DNA of 64,000 nt from Streptomyces adelaidensis (GTDB lineage: Bacteria; Actinomycetota; Actinomycetes; Streptomycetales; Streptomycetaceae): the NCBI RefSeq assembly GCF_016598475.1, contig NZ_JAEMUX010000021.1:1-64000 (forward strand). The letters run 5' to 3'. Below the pieces are notes generated by a model. That model was given only the letters and a program-made list of their open reading frames with translations, was not told where the DNA came from and ran no database searches. Positions 16,173 through 25,926 of the stretch are shown here, in pieces. Made by a program: the position numbers and the translations under genes. Position 1 is the first letter of the stretch, and each line of letters begins with the position of its first letter.

Positions 16173-17594
16173 CTACACCAGGAACTTGGCAAGCCGCTTC
16201 TGGAAGTCTTCGGGGATCTCCGGAACATGGCCGCCGCGTTCTCGTGGGTGACATCTGACCGTGATGCCGCCGTGGATCAGGTCCTCGCCGATCTCTGCGA
16301 TCCCCATGGTGCGCCACCGCTCGGCGAAGGTTGCACCAAGTGGCACGAACTGCCAGTGATCCTCATCGACTTCGTAGGGCGGGTGACTCGACTCACTCCT
16401 GCTCCTGGCTCGCGGGACGTATTCGCGGCGGGCGACAGGTGCGTCTCCGATCGCCTGGACCAGCATGGCCAGGATCGGGGTGACGACGTCTTCGTCGGGT
16501 GAAAACGCGTAGCCGGGGCATGCTGGGGAGCCGACACGCGAAAGGCAGCGGATCTTTGCGGTGACCCGGTATGTACCGTCCGCGCGCCGCTTCCTGGTTG
16601 TGTGCAGCTGAAGGTTCTTGCCGCACCCGCCACACTTGATCACGTTGAGGAGCGGGGTCCTGGGTGTCGAGGAACGTCGGCCGGCCGGGGAGGCGGAATC
16701 GGCCAGGACGTTCTGAAGGTGGTCGAAGGTCTCTTGGTCCAGCACTCCTTCGGCTACACGGACGGGACGGCCCTCCTCATCGTGAACCAGGACGCGCTTC
16801 TTGTACTTCTTGCCGGGAACATCTTCGCTGCGTGTCTTCCAGCCGAGCAGGGTGGGCGAGGTGAGGATTCCCTTCAGTGTGCGGGGATACCAGGCGAAGT
16901 CCTTGCCTGACTTGTTGCGCTGATACGTGTCCGCAGGCGCAGGTACCCCCCGCTCCTCGAAGTCCCGGCAGACGGCGTTGACCGGTTCGCCCTCGATGAC
17001 GCGTCGAGAGGCTTCCCGGACGACATCCGCTGTCTCCGGATTGACCTCCAAGTAGCGGGCGCCGTCTCTCGCGTATGTGCGGTAGCCGAACGGTGGTGAA
17101 CTGCCGCCCCACCGTGTGGAGATGAGCAGGTGCGCACGCGCTGAGGCGACCCGCTCGGCCGCAGCGTGGGCCTCCATCTGGGCGAATGTGGCGATCATGG
17201 TGGCTGCCGCCTTGCCCGTCGGACTCGTGAGGTCGAACGGTTCGGTGGCGGATACGAGCCCCTTGCCTCCATGAGTCTCTGCCCACTCGATCATCTGGTG
17301 CAAGTCACCGACTCGGCGAACGAACCGATCGAGTCGCCAGAAGACGATGACGTCGAATTCAGGGGCGCGTTCGTCGAGCCAGAGGGAGAGTTCCGGACGC
17401 TCCCACGGCGGCACAGCGGTGGCGGAGACAGAGAGATCTCTGGCGACACCGACGACCTCCCAGCCGCGCAGCTCACAGAAGGACCTGCATTCTTCGATCT
17501 GCCGCTCAGGGCTGGTCGTCGATTCGGTCCGGACAGTCAGCCGGATGGTGATGAGTGCCCTCGGGGATCTTCTCATGGCATCGAAGGCTAGCAT
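16173..17594 (-). CDS. Large serine recombinase (integrase), catalytic Ser replaced by Thr
   Basis: A protein of 467-473 residues (starts at 17576 or 17594) of the Bxb1-like large serine integrase class. The resolvase domain spans about residues 8-160 (SPERQIEECRSFCELRGWEV; DVIVFWRLDRFVRR; GKAAATMIATFAQMEAHAAAERV), then a recombinase domain with GSSPPFGYR, and a zinc ribbon with CGGCGKNL and two later Cys. In Bxb1 the N-terminus reads RALVVIRLSRVTDATTSPERQ with the nucleophile in IRLS; here it reads RALITIRLT, so the serine position is Thr (codon ACT, 17535-17537). No phage cargo genes are adjacent. Lower GC around the start suggests transfer. Confidence 0.88.
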   Translation of the reverse strand: MLAFDAMRRSPRALITIRLTVRTESTTSPERQIEECRSFCELRGWEVVGVARDLSVSATAVPPWERPELSLWLDERAPEFDVIVFWRLDRFVRRVGDLHQMIEWAETHGGKGLVSATEPFDLTSPTGKAAATMIATFAQMEAHAAAERVASARAHLLISTRWGGSSPPFGYRTYARDGARYLEVNPETADVVREASRRVIEGEPVNAVCRDFEERGVPAPADTYQRNKSGKDFAWYPRTLKGILTSPTLLGWKTRSEDVPGKKYKKRVLVHDEEGRPVRVAEGVLDQETFDHLQNVLADSASPAGRRSSTPRTPLLNVIKCGGCGKNLQLHTTRKRRADGTYRVTAKIRCLSRVGSPACPGYAFSPDEDVVTPILAMLVQAIGDAPVARREYVPRARSRSESSHPPYEVDEDHWQFVPLGATFAERWRTMGIAEIGEDLIHGGITVRCHPRERGGHVPEIPEDFQKRLAKFLV

Positions 17595-18334
17595 ATTTGT
17601 ATCTAAGCCACTGAGAGTTTCATTGGTTAGCCCTCTGGTTCCTGGTGCCGCAAGGGGAAGTCCTTTAGGACCACCAGGCGAGCGAGAATGGCCCCGTGCG
17701 CTACCGCATCCTCGGCACCACACAGGCCCTGCACGCCGACGGCACCCCCGTCCCGCTCGGCGGCGCCCGCCTGCGCGCCCTGCTGACCGTGCTCGCGCTG
17801 CGGCCGGGGCGTACGGTGCCCGCGGCCGCGCTGGTCGACGAGGTCTGGGCAGGCGACCCACCCGCCGACGCGCCCGGCGCGCTCCAGGCGCTCGTTGGGT
17901 GGCTGCGCCGGACGCTCGGCCCGGACGCGGTGGAGTCGGTGAACGGCGGCTACCGGCTCGCGGCCGTCCGGGACGACATCGACCTGCACCACTTCGAACG
18001 CCTCGCGGACGAGGGCACCCGGGCCCTCGCCGACGGTGAGCCGGCCCGGGCCGCCGACGTCCTCGACGCCGCCCTCGCCCTCTGATACGGCCCGCCCCTC
18101 GCGGACCTCCCCGACCGCACCGCCGAGGCCGCCCGCTGGGAGACCCGCCGCCTCGACGCCCACCGCACCCGCCTGACGGCCGCCCTCACCCTCGGCCAAG
18201 CCGATTCCGCCCTCCCCACCCTCACCGCCCTCTGCGAAACCCACCCCCTCGACGAACCCCTCCAGGCCCTCCGCCTACGAGCCTTACGCACCCCCCACAA
18301 ACCCGCAGCCGACCATGAGCCCCGGCGGGGGCCC

Positions 18335-18387
18335 GGGGGCGCAGCCCCCTGGGATGGGACGGGTAGGGGCGGCGGGGGCGAAAATCC
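18335..18387. repeat. Dispersed GC-rich repeat inside the regulator linker
   Basis: A 53-base sequence containing GATGGGACGGGTAGGGGCGG is nearly the same as 23064-23113 in an intergenic region. Here it lies in frame between the activation domain and NB-ARC domain and would encode a Gly/Pro-rich linker. Confidence 0.85.
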
Positions 18388-20904
18388 CGATCCGCACCCG
18401 AACCCGCACCAGCAACCAGACCTCCACCCAACCCGCCCCCTGGGCAACCTCCGCACGCGCCTGACCTCCTTCGTAGGCCGCGACACAGACATCACCACCC
18501 TCCGCCACGACCTCACGACCACCCGCCTGGTCACCCTCCTGGGCCCAGGCGGCGCAGGCAAAACCCGCCTCTCCCAAGAGGTCGGCGAGGCAGTCGCCAC
18601 CGCCATGCCGGACGGCGTCTGGCTGGCCGAACTCGCCCCTGTGGACGACCCCGAGAACGTCCCCGAGGCCGTCCTCACCGCCCTGGGCGCCCGCGAGACA
18701 GTCCTACGCGGCGCCGGCGCCGAAGAGATGCGCGTCGCGGCCGACCGCCACGACGACCCCCTGGCCCGCCTCGCCGAACACTGCGCCAGACGCCGCATGC
18801 TCCTGATCCTCGACAACTGCGAACACGTCGTGGACGCCGCCGCCCACCTCGTCGAACACCTCCTCCAACGCTGCCCGGCGCTGACCGTCCTGGCCACGAG
18901 CCGCGAACCCCTCGGCGTACCGGGGGAGTCGCTGTGCCCGGTGGAACCCCTCACCGAACCCCACGCCCTGCGCCTGCTCGCCGACCGAGGCGCGGCCGCC
19001 CGCCCGGGCTTCACCATCGCCGCCGACCCCGAGGCCGCCGCCGAGATCTGCCGCCGCCTCGACGGACTTCCGCTCGCGATCGAGTTGGCGGCCGCCCGGC
19101 TACGGATGCTGACGCCCCGCCAGATAGCCGACCGGCTCGACAACCGCTTCCGCCTGCTCACCTCCGGCAGCCGCACCGTCCTGCCCCGCCAGCAGACGCT
19201 GCGCGCCGTGGTCGACTGGTCCTGGGAGCTGCTCGACGAGGACGAACGCTACGTCCTGCGCCGGCTGTCGGTCTTCGCCGGCGGCTGCGACCTGGCCGCC
19301 GCCGAGGCCGTCTGCGGCCCCGCCGCGCTGGAAGCCCTCGGCTCACTCGTGGACAAGTCCCTGGTGGTGGCCGCCCCCGCGGCAGGCACCGAGATGCGCT
19401 ACCGCCTCCTGGAGACGGTCGTCGAGTACGCCGGCGAACGGCTCGACGAGACGGGCACCCGCCCCGCCGCCGAACGCGCGCACCTCACGTACTACCGCGA
19501 ACTCGCCCGCACCACCGACCCGTTACTGCGCGGCGCCGCCCAGCGCGCGGCGATCGAGCTGTTCGAGCTGGAGTACGAGAACATCCGTACCGCCCTCCGG
19601 CACGCCGTCGCCGAGCGGGACGAGCAGGAGGCGCTCTGTCTGACGCTGTCGCTGGCCTGGTACTGGCAGATGCGGGGCCTGAAGACAGAGGCCCGGCACT
19701 GGTCCACCCAGGTCAAGGAGCTCGGCCCGAACCCCTTCGCCCCGCCCGCGCGCCCCGTCCCGGACCTGCGGGAGAACCCCGTCGCCGGCTCGCCGCCGAT
19801 GCGTCCCGTCCTCCTCGCCGAGGCCCGGCGCGGGGTGCATCTCATCCATCTGGCCTGCATGGACGTCGAGTTGTCGCTCTGGGAGACCCCGGAGGCCAGG
19901 GAGAGGCTCCAGGTCATGAGCCGGACCTACCGCCCCGGCCAGCCGCAGACCTGCCGCTTCCCCGGCTTCATGTGGTTCTACGCCGTACTGCTCTGCGGTG
20001 ACATGGACCGGGTGCGCGAGGTCGTCGACGCGAACGTCACCACCGCCCGCGCCCTCGGCATGACCTGGGAGCTGGCGCAGGCCCTGCAACTGCGGGCCAA
20101 CATCCTCGCCAACCGCAGCGACTGGGCGGGCGACGCCACTCGCGACGCCGATGAGTCACTGGAGCTCTTCGACCGCCTCGGCGACGCCTGTGGCGCCGCC
20201 GAGGCACTCTCGGCGCGCGGTGAGGCACTGGAGCGGCAGGGCGAGTTCGAGCGGGCCGCGGCCACCTTCGAGCAGGCCATCGAGTACGCCGAACGGCTGG
20301 GCGCCCACGCCCAGTTGGGCATCCTCAGCGTCCGTCTGGGCAGCGTGCTCATGGAGGGCGGCGACGCCGAGCGGGGCGAGAAGATGCTGGTCGACGTGTT
20401 GGCGGACGGCCGCCGTGCCGTCCACGAGGCCATGCCCGCGGCCCGCCTCTTCCTCGCGATCCGCCTCGGCCGCACAGGCCGCGCCGACGAGGCCCGGGAA
20501 CAGATCAGGCTGCTCCGCGAGGACTTCCAGGCCGCCAGCTTCGTACTTTTCGCCGGGTTCGTCCTCGGCATCGAGAGCTGGCTGGAGACGGTGGCCGGGC
20601 GGCACGAGTCGGCGCTGGAGCTGATGTGCGGGCGATGGAACGGACGATGGACCCGCTGGCCCTCGCGGTCACGCCCCACATGCCCACCGTCCATCTCGTC
20701 ACCGCGGCCCTCGCCACGGCGGCCGTCGACGACGGCGCCCGCGCCGAGGACGCCGCCCGCCTCCTCGGCGCCGCCGACGCACTGCTGCCGCCCGGCCACT
20801 TCTCCAGCCCGATGGAGGTCGAGAGCCGCGCCCAGGCCGAGGCCGCGACCCGGGCCGCACTGGACGACGCGGCGTACGAGACGGCGTACGCCGAGGGCGG
20901 CGCC

Positions 20905-20976
20905 CTCACCCTGGCGGAGGCCGCCGCCCTCACCCTGGCGGAGGCCGCCGCCCTCACCCTGGCGGAGGCCGCCGCC
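20905..20976. repeat. 24-bp tandem repeat, three perfect copies
   Basis: The unit beginning CTCACCCTGGCGGAGGCCGC is repeated three times with a 24-bp period. In the restored C-terminal frame of the broken regulator it encodes ALTLAEAA three times. Confidence 0.9.
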
Positions 20977-21013
20977 CTGATCTGACCGTCAGCTCCTCAG
21001 CTCTTCGTCCTTG

Positions 21014-21832
21014 TCAGCTCTTCGTCTTGAACTTGTGGATCGCGATCGGCGCCATCACCGCTGTCAGTCCCACCGACCAGCCGAGCGTGACGAGCAGGTC
21101 GTGGGCGATGGGTCCGCCCGTCATCAGCCCGCGCGCGGCGTCGGCGAGGGCCGACAGGGGGTTGTAGTCGGTGAAGGCCTGGAGCCAGCCGGGCATGGAC
21201 TGCGTCGGTGCGAAGATCGACGAACCGAACTGCAGCGGGAACAGCACCAGGAAGCCCATCGCCTGCACCGACTGCGCGTTCTTCATCGTCACGCCCAGCA
21301 CCAGGAAGATCCACATCAGGGACGAGCCGAAGACAACGGCCAGGCCCACCGCGCCGAGCAGCCCCGGCCAGCTGGTGATGTCGAAGCCGATGAGGACACC
21401 GACCGTCAGCAGGATCGTCGTGGCCACCAGCATCCGCAGCAGCTCGACGGAGATCTTCGCCAGCAGCACCGAGGACCGGCCGATGGGCAGGGACCGGAAG
21501 CGGTCCATGACGCCCTTCTGGAAGTCCTCGTTGAAGCCCGTGCCGACACCCATGGCGATGTTCATGCCCATCATCGCCATCAGCCCCGGCACCACGTACT
21601 GCACGTACTGCTCCTGCCCGCCGCCCAGCGCCTGCCCGATCGAGCCGCCGAACACGAACACGAAGAGCAGGGTGAAGACGATCGGCATGAGGACGGCGTC
21701 GAACATCGACTCCGGGTCCTGCCGGATCCACAGCAGGTTGCGGCGGATCAGCGCGCCGGTGTGGCGGGCGTGGGCGCGCAGCCCGATACGGCCGTCGGCG
21801 TCGCCCTTGAGGGGAGCGGTCACGGTGGTCAT
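21014..21832 (-). CDS. ABC-2 type exporter permease (DrrB-like)
   Basis: A 272-residue permease with about six helices. RRNLLWIRQDPESMFDAVLMPIVFTLLFVFVFGG near residue 30 and MGFLVLFPLQFGSSIFAPTQSMPGWLQAFTDYNPLS near residue 195 are typical of DrrB/NodJ-type ABC-2 transporters. It should form the membrane channel for efflux with the ATPase encoded just upstream; start and stop overlap by four bases. The substrate is unknown. Confidence 0.92.
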   Translation of the reverse strand: MTTVTAPLKGDADGRIGLRAHARHTGALIRRNLLWIRQDPESMFDAVLMPIVFTLLFVFVFGGSIGQALGGGQEQYVQYVVPGLMAMMGMNIAMGVGTGFNEDFQKGVMDRFRSLPIGRSSVLLAKISVELLRMLVATTILLTVGVLIGFDITSWPGLLGAVGLAVVFGSSLMWIFLVLGVTMKNAQSVQAMGFLVLFPLQFGSSIFAPTQSMPGWLQAFTDYNPLSALADAARGLMTGGPIAHDLLVTLGWSVGLTAVMAPIAIHKFKTKS

Positions 21833-22854
21833 ACGGCGACCTCCTCGTAGGCGGGGGAGGGGGTGGCCTCCTGCGGCGCACTGGCCCGGTGGCCGGTGAG
21901 CGACAGGAACACCTCGTCCAGGCTGGGCAGTTCGGTGCTGATCGAGCCGATCGTGACGCCGCGCGCGGTGATCGCGCCGACGACCGCGGTGAGCTGCTCG
22001 TCGCTGAGGATCGGGACGAGGAGGGTGCCGGTCTCCGTGTCCACGGTGGTCGTGGCGAGCCCGGTGATGCCGAGGTCGTCGAGGTCCCTGGCCAGTGGCC
22101 GCAGGTGCACCGGATCGGTCGGCCGGACCCGGAGCGTACGCCCGCCGACCTGCGCCTTCAGTTCCTCGATACGGCCGCCCGCGATCACCTGTCCCCGGTC
22201 CATCACGGTCAGCTCGCCGGCCAGCTGCTCGGCCTCCTCCATGTACTGGGTGGTCAGCAGCACGGTCACCCCGTCGCCGACCATGCGCTTCACCTCGGTC
22301 CACACCTCGTTGCGGGTGCGCGGGTCCAGACCGGTCGTCGGCTCGTCCAGGTACAGCACGGCCGGGCTTCCGATCATCGAGGCGGCCAGGTCGAGGCGTC
22401 GCCGCATACCACCGGAGTACGTGGCCGCCGGGCGCCCGGCGGCCTCGGTCAGCGAGAACCGCTCCAGCAGAGCGGTCGCCCGGCTCTTCGCCTCCTTGCG
22501 GGGCAGGTCGAGCAGCCGGCCGATCATGTACAGGTTCTCGAAACCGGACAGCTTCTCGTCCACCGAGGCGTACTGCCCGGTCAGTCCGATCACCCGGCGC
22601 AGCTGCCGCGGCTGCCGTACGACGTCGTAGCCGGCCACCGTCGCGTGCCCCGAGTCCGGCGTGATCAGCGTGGACAGGACCCGCACGAGCGTCGTCTTCC
22701 CCGCCCCGTTCGGCCCGAGCACCCCCATCACCGTGCCCTCACGCACATCCAGATCGACACCGTCCAGCGCCCTGGTCTCCCCGTAATGCTTGACCAGCCC
22801 CCGTACGGTGACAGCGCCCTGCGCGCCGCTGGTTTCCTTGTCGATTCGTGTCAT
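21829..22854 (-). CDS. ABC exporter ATP-binding protein (DrrA-like)
   Basis: A 341-residue ATPase. Walker A is GPNGAGKTTLVRVL near residue 48, the signature is YSGGMRRRLDLAASMIG near residue 145, and Walker B is VLYLDEPTTGLDPRTRNEVW near residue 163. The C-terminal domain of about 110 residues (from GGRTLRVRPTDP) is that of daunorubicin-resistance ATPases. It powers the permease encoded four bases downstream. The ATG at 22854 gives the family length. Confidence 0.93.
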   Translation of the reverse strand: MTRIDKETSGAQGAVTVRGLVKHYGETRALDGVDLDVREGTVMGVLGPNGAGKTTLVRVLSTLITPDSGHATVAGYDVVRQPRQLRRVIGLTGQYASVDEKLSGFENLYMIGRLLDLPRKEAKSRATALLERFSLTEAAGRPAATYSGGMRRRLDLAASMIGSPAVLYLDEPTTGLDPRTRNEVWTEVKRMVGDGVTVLLTTQYMEEAEQLAGELTVMDRGQVIAGGRIEELKAQVGGRTLRVRPTDPVHLRPLARDLDDLGITGLATTTVDTETGTLLVPILSDEQLTAVVGAITARGVTIGSISTELPSLDEVFLSLTGHRASAPQEATPSPAYEEVAV

Positions 22855-23204
22855 ACGGATGACACTGCCAGCCCCCACCGACAGATCACCTACAGCCCAC
22901 CGACGTCCCGCCGATGCCGTGCGGTAGGGCTCGGGGGACTTGGGCGCGTTTTCGGCCGCGGGCGTGGGCGTTGAAAAGCACGGGGCGCAGCCCTGCTTTT
23001 CAGGGGCGCGGGGAACTGCGCGAGAAGCCCCACCGGACCGGCAGCCGAAAAACGGGGGTAGAAGGGGCGCAGCCCCTGGGGATGGGACGGGTAGGGGCGG
23101 CGGGGGCGAAATCACCCCGGGCACCCAGGACGGCCGACGGCCCGCCGACGGGGGAAGATCGACGGGCCGCGGTGGCACCACAGTGGCTCAATGGCCGTCA
23201 GGCC
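22855..23204. other. 350-base intergenic region holding two dispersed repeats
   Basis: No gene is seen here. It contains a second copy of the GGGGCGCGGGGAACTGCGCG repeat at 23003-23023 and a second copy of the GATGGGACGGGTAGGGGCGG repeat at 23064-23113, the latter nearly identical to the one inserted in the regulator linker at 18335-18387. Confidence 0.8.
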
Positions 23205-24071
23205 CTAGTGGACGGAGTGCTCCTCCAGCGGAAACGTCCCGCCGACGACATCCTCCGCGAACGCCTTCGCCGCATCCCCCATGACCGCCCGCAGATCGGC
23301 GTACCGCTTCACGAACTTCGGCACCCGCCCCCCGGTCAGCCCCAGCATGTCCGTCCAGACGAGCACCTGCGCGTCCGTCTCCGCCCCCGCCCCGATCCCG
23401 ACGGTCGGAATGTGCAGCACCCGAGTGACCTCCGTGGCCAGCTCCGCGGGAACAAGCTCCAGCACGACAGCGAACGCTCCCGCGTCCTGCACGGCCTTGG
23501 CATCGCGCAGCAGCTGCTGGGCCGCCTCCTCGCCCCGTCCCTGCACCCGGTAGCCCATGGAGTTGACGGACTGCGGGGTGAGCCCGATGTGGGCCATGAC
23601 CGGGATGCCGGACTCGACCAGCAGCTCGATCTGGCGGTGCGACCGCTCCCCGCCCTCCAGCTTCACGGCCCCGACCCCGGCCTCCTTGACCAGCCGGGTC
23701 GCCGAGCGCAGCGCCTGCACCGGACCCTCCTGGTAGGAGCCGAAGGGGAGGTCGCCGACGATCAGGGCGCGCGAGGTGCCCCGTACGACCGCGGCGGACA
23801 GCATGGTCATCTCGTCGAGGGTGACGGGTACGGTCGACTCGTAACCCAGGTGGCAGTTGCCCGCCGAGTCGCCGACGAGCATGACCGGGATGCCGGCCTC
23901 GTCGAAGACGGACGCGGTCATGGCGTCGTACGCCGTGAGCATGGGCCATTTCTCGCCGCGCTCCTTGGCGAGGGCGATGTCCCGGACGGTGATACGGCGT
24001 GTGCCCTTGCCCCCGTACAGCGCCTTGCTGCCGTCGGAGACCTTCGTCTGGGCAGCCGAAAGCTGCGTCAT
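23205..24071 (-). CDS. panB: 3-methyl-2-oxobutanoate hydroxymethyltransferase
   Basis: A 288-residue TIM-barrel enzyme of pantothenate synthesis that adds a hydroxymethyl group from methylene-tetrahydrofolate to 2-oxoisovalerate. MLTAYDAMTASVFDEAGIPVMLVGDSAGN near residue 43 contains the metal-binding Asp residues (DAxT and VGDS), and VMAHIGLTPQ near residue 155 and VLELVPAELA near residue 198 (catalytic Glu) follow family order. About 35 N-terminal residues precede the family core, as in other Streptomyces PanB. Confidence 0.95.
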   Translation of the reverse strand: MTQLSAAQTKVSDGSKALYGGKGTRRITVRDIALAKERGEKWPMLTAYDAMTASVFDEAGIPVMLVGDSAGNCHLGYESTVPVTLDEMTMLSAAVVRGTSRALIVGDLPFGSYQEGPVQALRSATRLVKEAGVGAVKLEGGERSHRQIELLVESGIPVMAHIGLTPQSVNSMGYRVQGRGEEAAQQLLRDAKAVQDAGAFAVVLELVPAELATEVTRVLHIPTVGIGAGAETDAQVLVWTDMLGLTGGRVPKFVKRYADLRAVMGDAAKAFAEDVVGGTFPLEEHSVH

Positions 24072-24216
24072 CGCTACAGCTCCTTCATGTCATCTCGAGG
24101 CACCCTGACGGTGTCCCCGGACCGCTTCCATGGTGGCACTTCCGCCCAGGGACGGCTAGGGCAGGTCGATGTGACCGTTCCGGCACGCGGTGTGTAAGAG
24201 CCGGGTAAAAGATTTA

Positions 24217-24239
24217 CGATACGAGACGGTCCCGTATCG
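24217..24239. promoter_or_regulatory. 23-bp near-perfect palindrome, likely TetR operator
   Basis: CGATACGAGAC-G-GTCCCGTATCG equals its own reverse complement at 20 of 23 positions. It lies 22 bases before the ATG of the MFS pump gene, whose downstream neighbour is a TetR regulator, so it is the likely site of repression. Identity of the bound protein is inferred. Confidence 0.8.
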
Positions 24240-24261
24240 AAATCGGGCTAGGGTCGACAGC

Positions 24262-25839
24262 ATGACTACCGCAGCCCCTGACTCCCGCATACCGGCGGCC
24301 GTGCATCGGCGCCGCTGGGTGATTCTCGGTGTGCTGATGCTGAGCCTGCTGATCGTGGTGCTGGACAACTCGATCCTCAACGTCGCCATCAAGACGATCT
24401 CGACCCCGGCCCCGACCGGGCTCGGCGCCACCCAGAGCGAACTGGAGTGGGCGATCAACGCCTACACGCTCGTCTTCGCGGGGCTGCTGTTCAGCGCGGG
24501 CCTGCTCGGCGACCGGCTCGGGCGCAAGAAGGTGCTGCTCGGCGGGCTCGTCGTCTTCGGCATCGGCTCGGCGCTGGCCGCCATGTCGGGCTCACCGGCC
24601 GAACTGATCACCTTCCGCGCGGTGATGGGTTTCGGCGCCGCCTTCGTGATGCCCGCCACGCTCGCCGTCCTGATGAACGTCTTCGAACGCGACGAGCAGC
24701 CGAAGGCCATCGGCATCTGGGCGGGCGGCGTCGGCCTCGCCATCGCCATCGGCCCGATCACCGGCGGTGTCCTCCTCGACCACTTCTGGTGGGGCTCGGT
24801 CTTCCTGATCAACGTGCCGATCGTCCTGCTCGCGCTGGGCCTGATGATCTGGCTGGTCCCCGACTCCCGCGACCCGAACCCCGGCCGGATCGACCCCGTC
24901 GGCGTGCTGCTCTCCGTCGTCGGCCTCGTGCTGCTCGTCTACGGCATCATCCGGGGCGGCCAGCTCGCCGACTTCACCGACCTCACGGTCCTCGCGACCA
25001 TCGCGGCCGGGCTCGCGGTCCTCACCGCCTTCGTCGTGTTCGAGAAGCGCAGCGACCACCCGTCCATAGACATCGGGTTCTTCAGGAACAAGGTCTTCTC
25101 GACCGCCGTCGGCGTCATCGGCCTGGTCTTCTTCGCGCTGATGGGCGTGACCTTCTTCTCCGTCTTCTACACCCAGACGGTACGCGGCTACTCACCGCTG
25201 CAGACCGGCCTGCTGATGCTGCCGCTGGCCGTCGCCCAGCTCGTCTTCGCGCCGCGCGCCCGCCTCGTCGTCGACCGCTTCGGCACCAACGCGGTGTGTA
25301 CGGCGGGCATGGCGCTGATCGCCGGAATGCTGGCCGCGTTCGCCGTGCTCGACGCGGACACGCCGATCTGGGTCCTCGAAGTGATCTTCTTCCTCATGGG
25401 CGTGGGCATGGCGCACGTCATGACCCCGCTGAGCGTCGTCATCATGCAGGCCCTGCCCCGCGAGAAGGCCGGCTCCGCGTCCGCGCTCAGCAACACCTTC
25501 CGCCAGGTCGGCGGCGCCCTGGGCATCGCCGTACTCGGCTCGGTGCTGTCCACCGCGTACCGCGGCGACATCGAGGGGAAGCTGCCCGCCGGCGCCCCGC
25601 ACGCCGCCGCCGAGTCCATCGAGGCCACCCTCGGCTTCGCCGCCCGCCTCGGCGAGCGGGGCGAGGCCCTCGTCGGCCCGGCCCACGACGCCTTCCTGCA
25701 CGCCATGCATGTGACGGCCCTGTGCGGCGCCGGTGTCGCCCTGGTCGGTGCCGTGGCCCTGGCGCTGTTCCTGCCGGGGCGCCCGAAGACCGGTCAGGAG
25801 GGCAGGGAGGAGGCGGAGTTGGTGGCCGCGGACCACTGA
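24262..25839 (+). CDS. MFS drug efflux pump, DHA2/EmrB-QacA family
   Basis: A 525-residue transporter with fourteen predicted helices. LDNSILNVAIKTIS near residue 42 is the DHA2 motif D1, LLGDRLGRKKVLL near residue 93 is motif A, and IGPITGGVLLDHFWWGSVFLINVP near residue 175 contains motif C. It should expel drugs by proton antiport. The ATG at 24262 sits directly after the palindrome at 24217-24239; a TetR gene lies 87 bases downstream, so pump and regulator probably form one resistance unit. Confidence 0.93.
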   Translation: MTTAAPDSRIPAAVHRRRWVILGVLMLSLLIVVLDNSILNVAIKTISTPAPTGLGATQSELEWAINAYTLVFAGLLFSAGLLGDRLGRKKVLLGGLVVFGIGSALAAMSGSPAELITFRAVMGFGAAFVMPATLAVLMNVFERDEQPKAIGIWAGGVGLAIAIGPITGGVLLDHFWWGSVFLINVPIVLLALGLMIWLVPDSRDPNPGRIDPVGVLLSVVGLVLLVYGIIRGGQLADFTDLTVLATIAAGLAVLTAFVVFEKRSDHPSIDIGFFRNKVFSTAVGVIGLVFFALMGVTFFSVFYTQTVRGYSPLQTGLLMLPLAVAQLVFAPRARLVVDRFGTNAVCTAGMALIAGMLAAFAVLDADTPIWVLEVIFFLMGVGMAHVMTPLSVVIMQALPREKAGSASALSNTFRQVGGALGIAVLGSVLSTAYRGDIEGKLPAGAPHAAAESIEATLGFAARLGERGEALVGPAHDAFLHAMHVTALCGAGVALVGAVALALFLPGRPKTGQEGREEAELVAADH

Positions 25840-25926
25840 CAGGAGAATCGCGCGCGTACGACGACCAGGAGAGTCGCGGGTACATCGCGGATACATCGCG
25901 GGTGCCACGACGGAGACGGAGTCACC

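Larger units (their letters stand above)
17696..20985 (+). pseudogene. AfsR/SARP-type regulator with NB-ARC domain, broken by a stop codon and a frameshift
   Basis: One reading frame runs from the OmpR-type winged helix (MRYRILG... residues 1-95) and bacterial transcriptional activation domain into an NB-ARC ATPase (Walker A GPGGAGKT near 18545, Walker B LLILDNCEH near 18810) and a TPR-like C-terminus. An in-frame TGA at 18083-18085 falls where relatives have Trp (ALALWRGP). A one-base loss near 20621-20634 shifts the frame: MCGRWNG should continue as AMERTMDPLALAV, found in the next frame to 20985. Restored length is about 1096 residues. The linker also carries a dispersed repeat at 18335-18387. 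Two independent lesions argue for a decayed gene; sequencing error at either site is the alternative. Confidence 0.8.

Noticed and set aside
17595..17695. An integrase attachment site beside the serine recombinase
   Set aside because: The region has lower GC but I find no matching core repeat near the other end of the integrase gene, and no cargo that would define an element.
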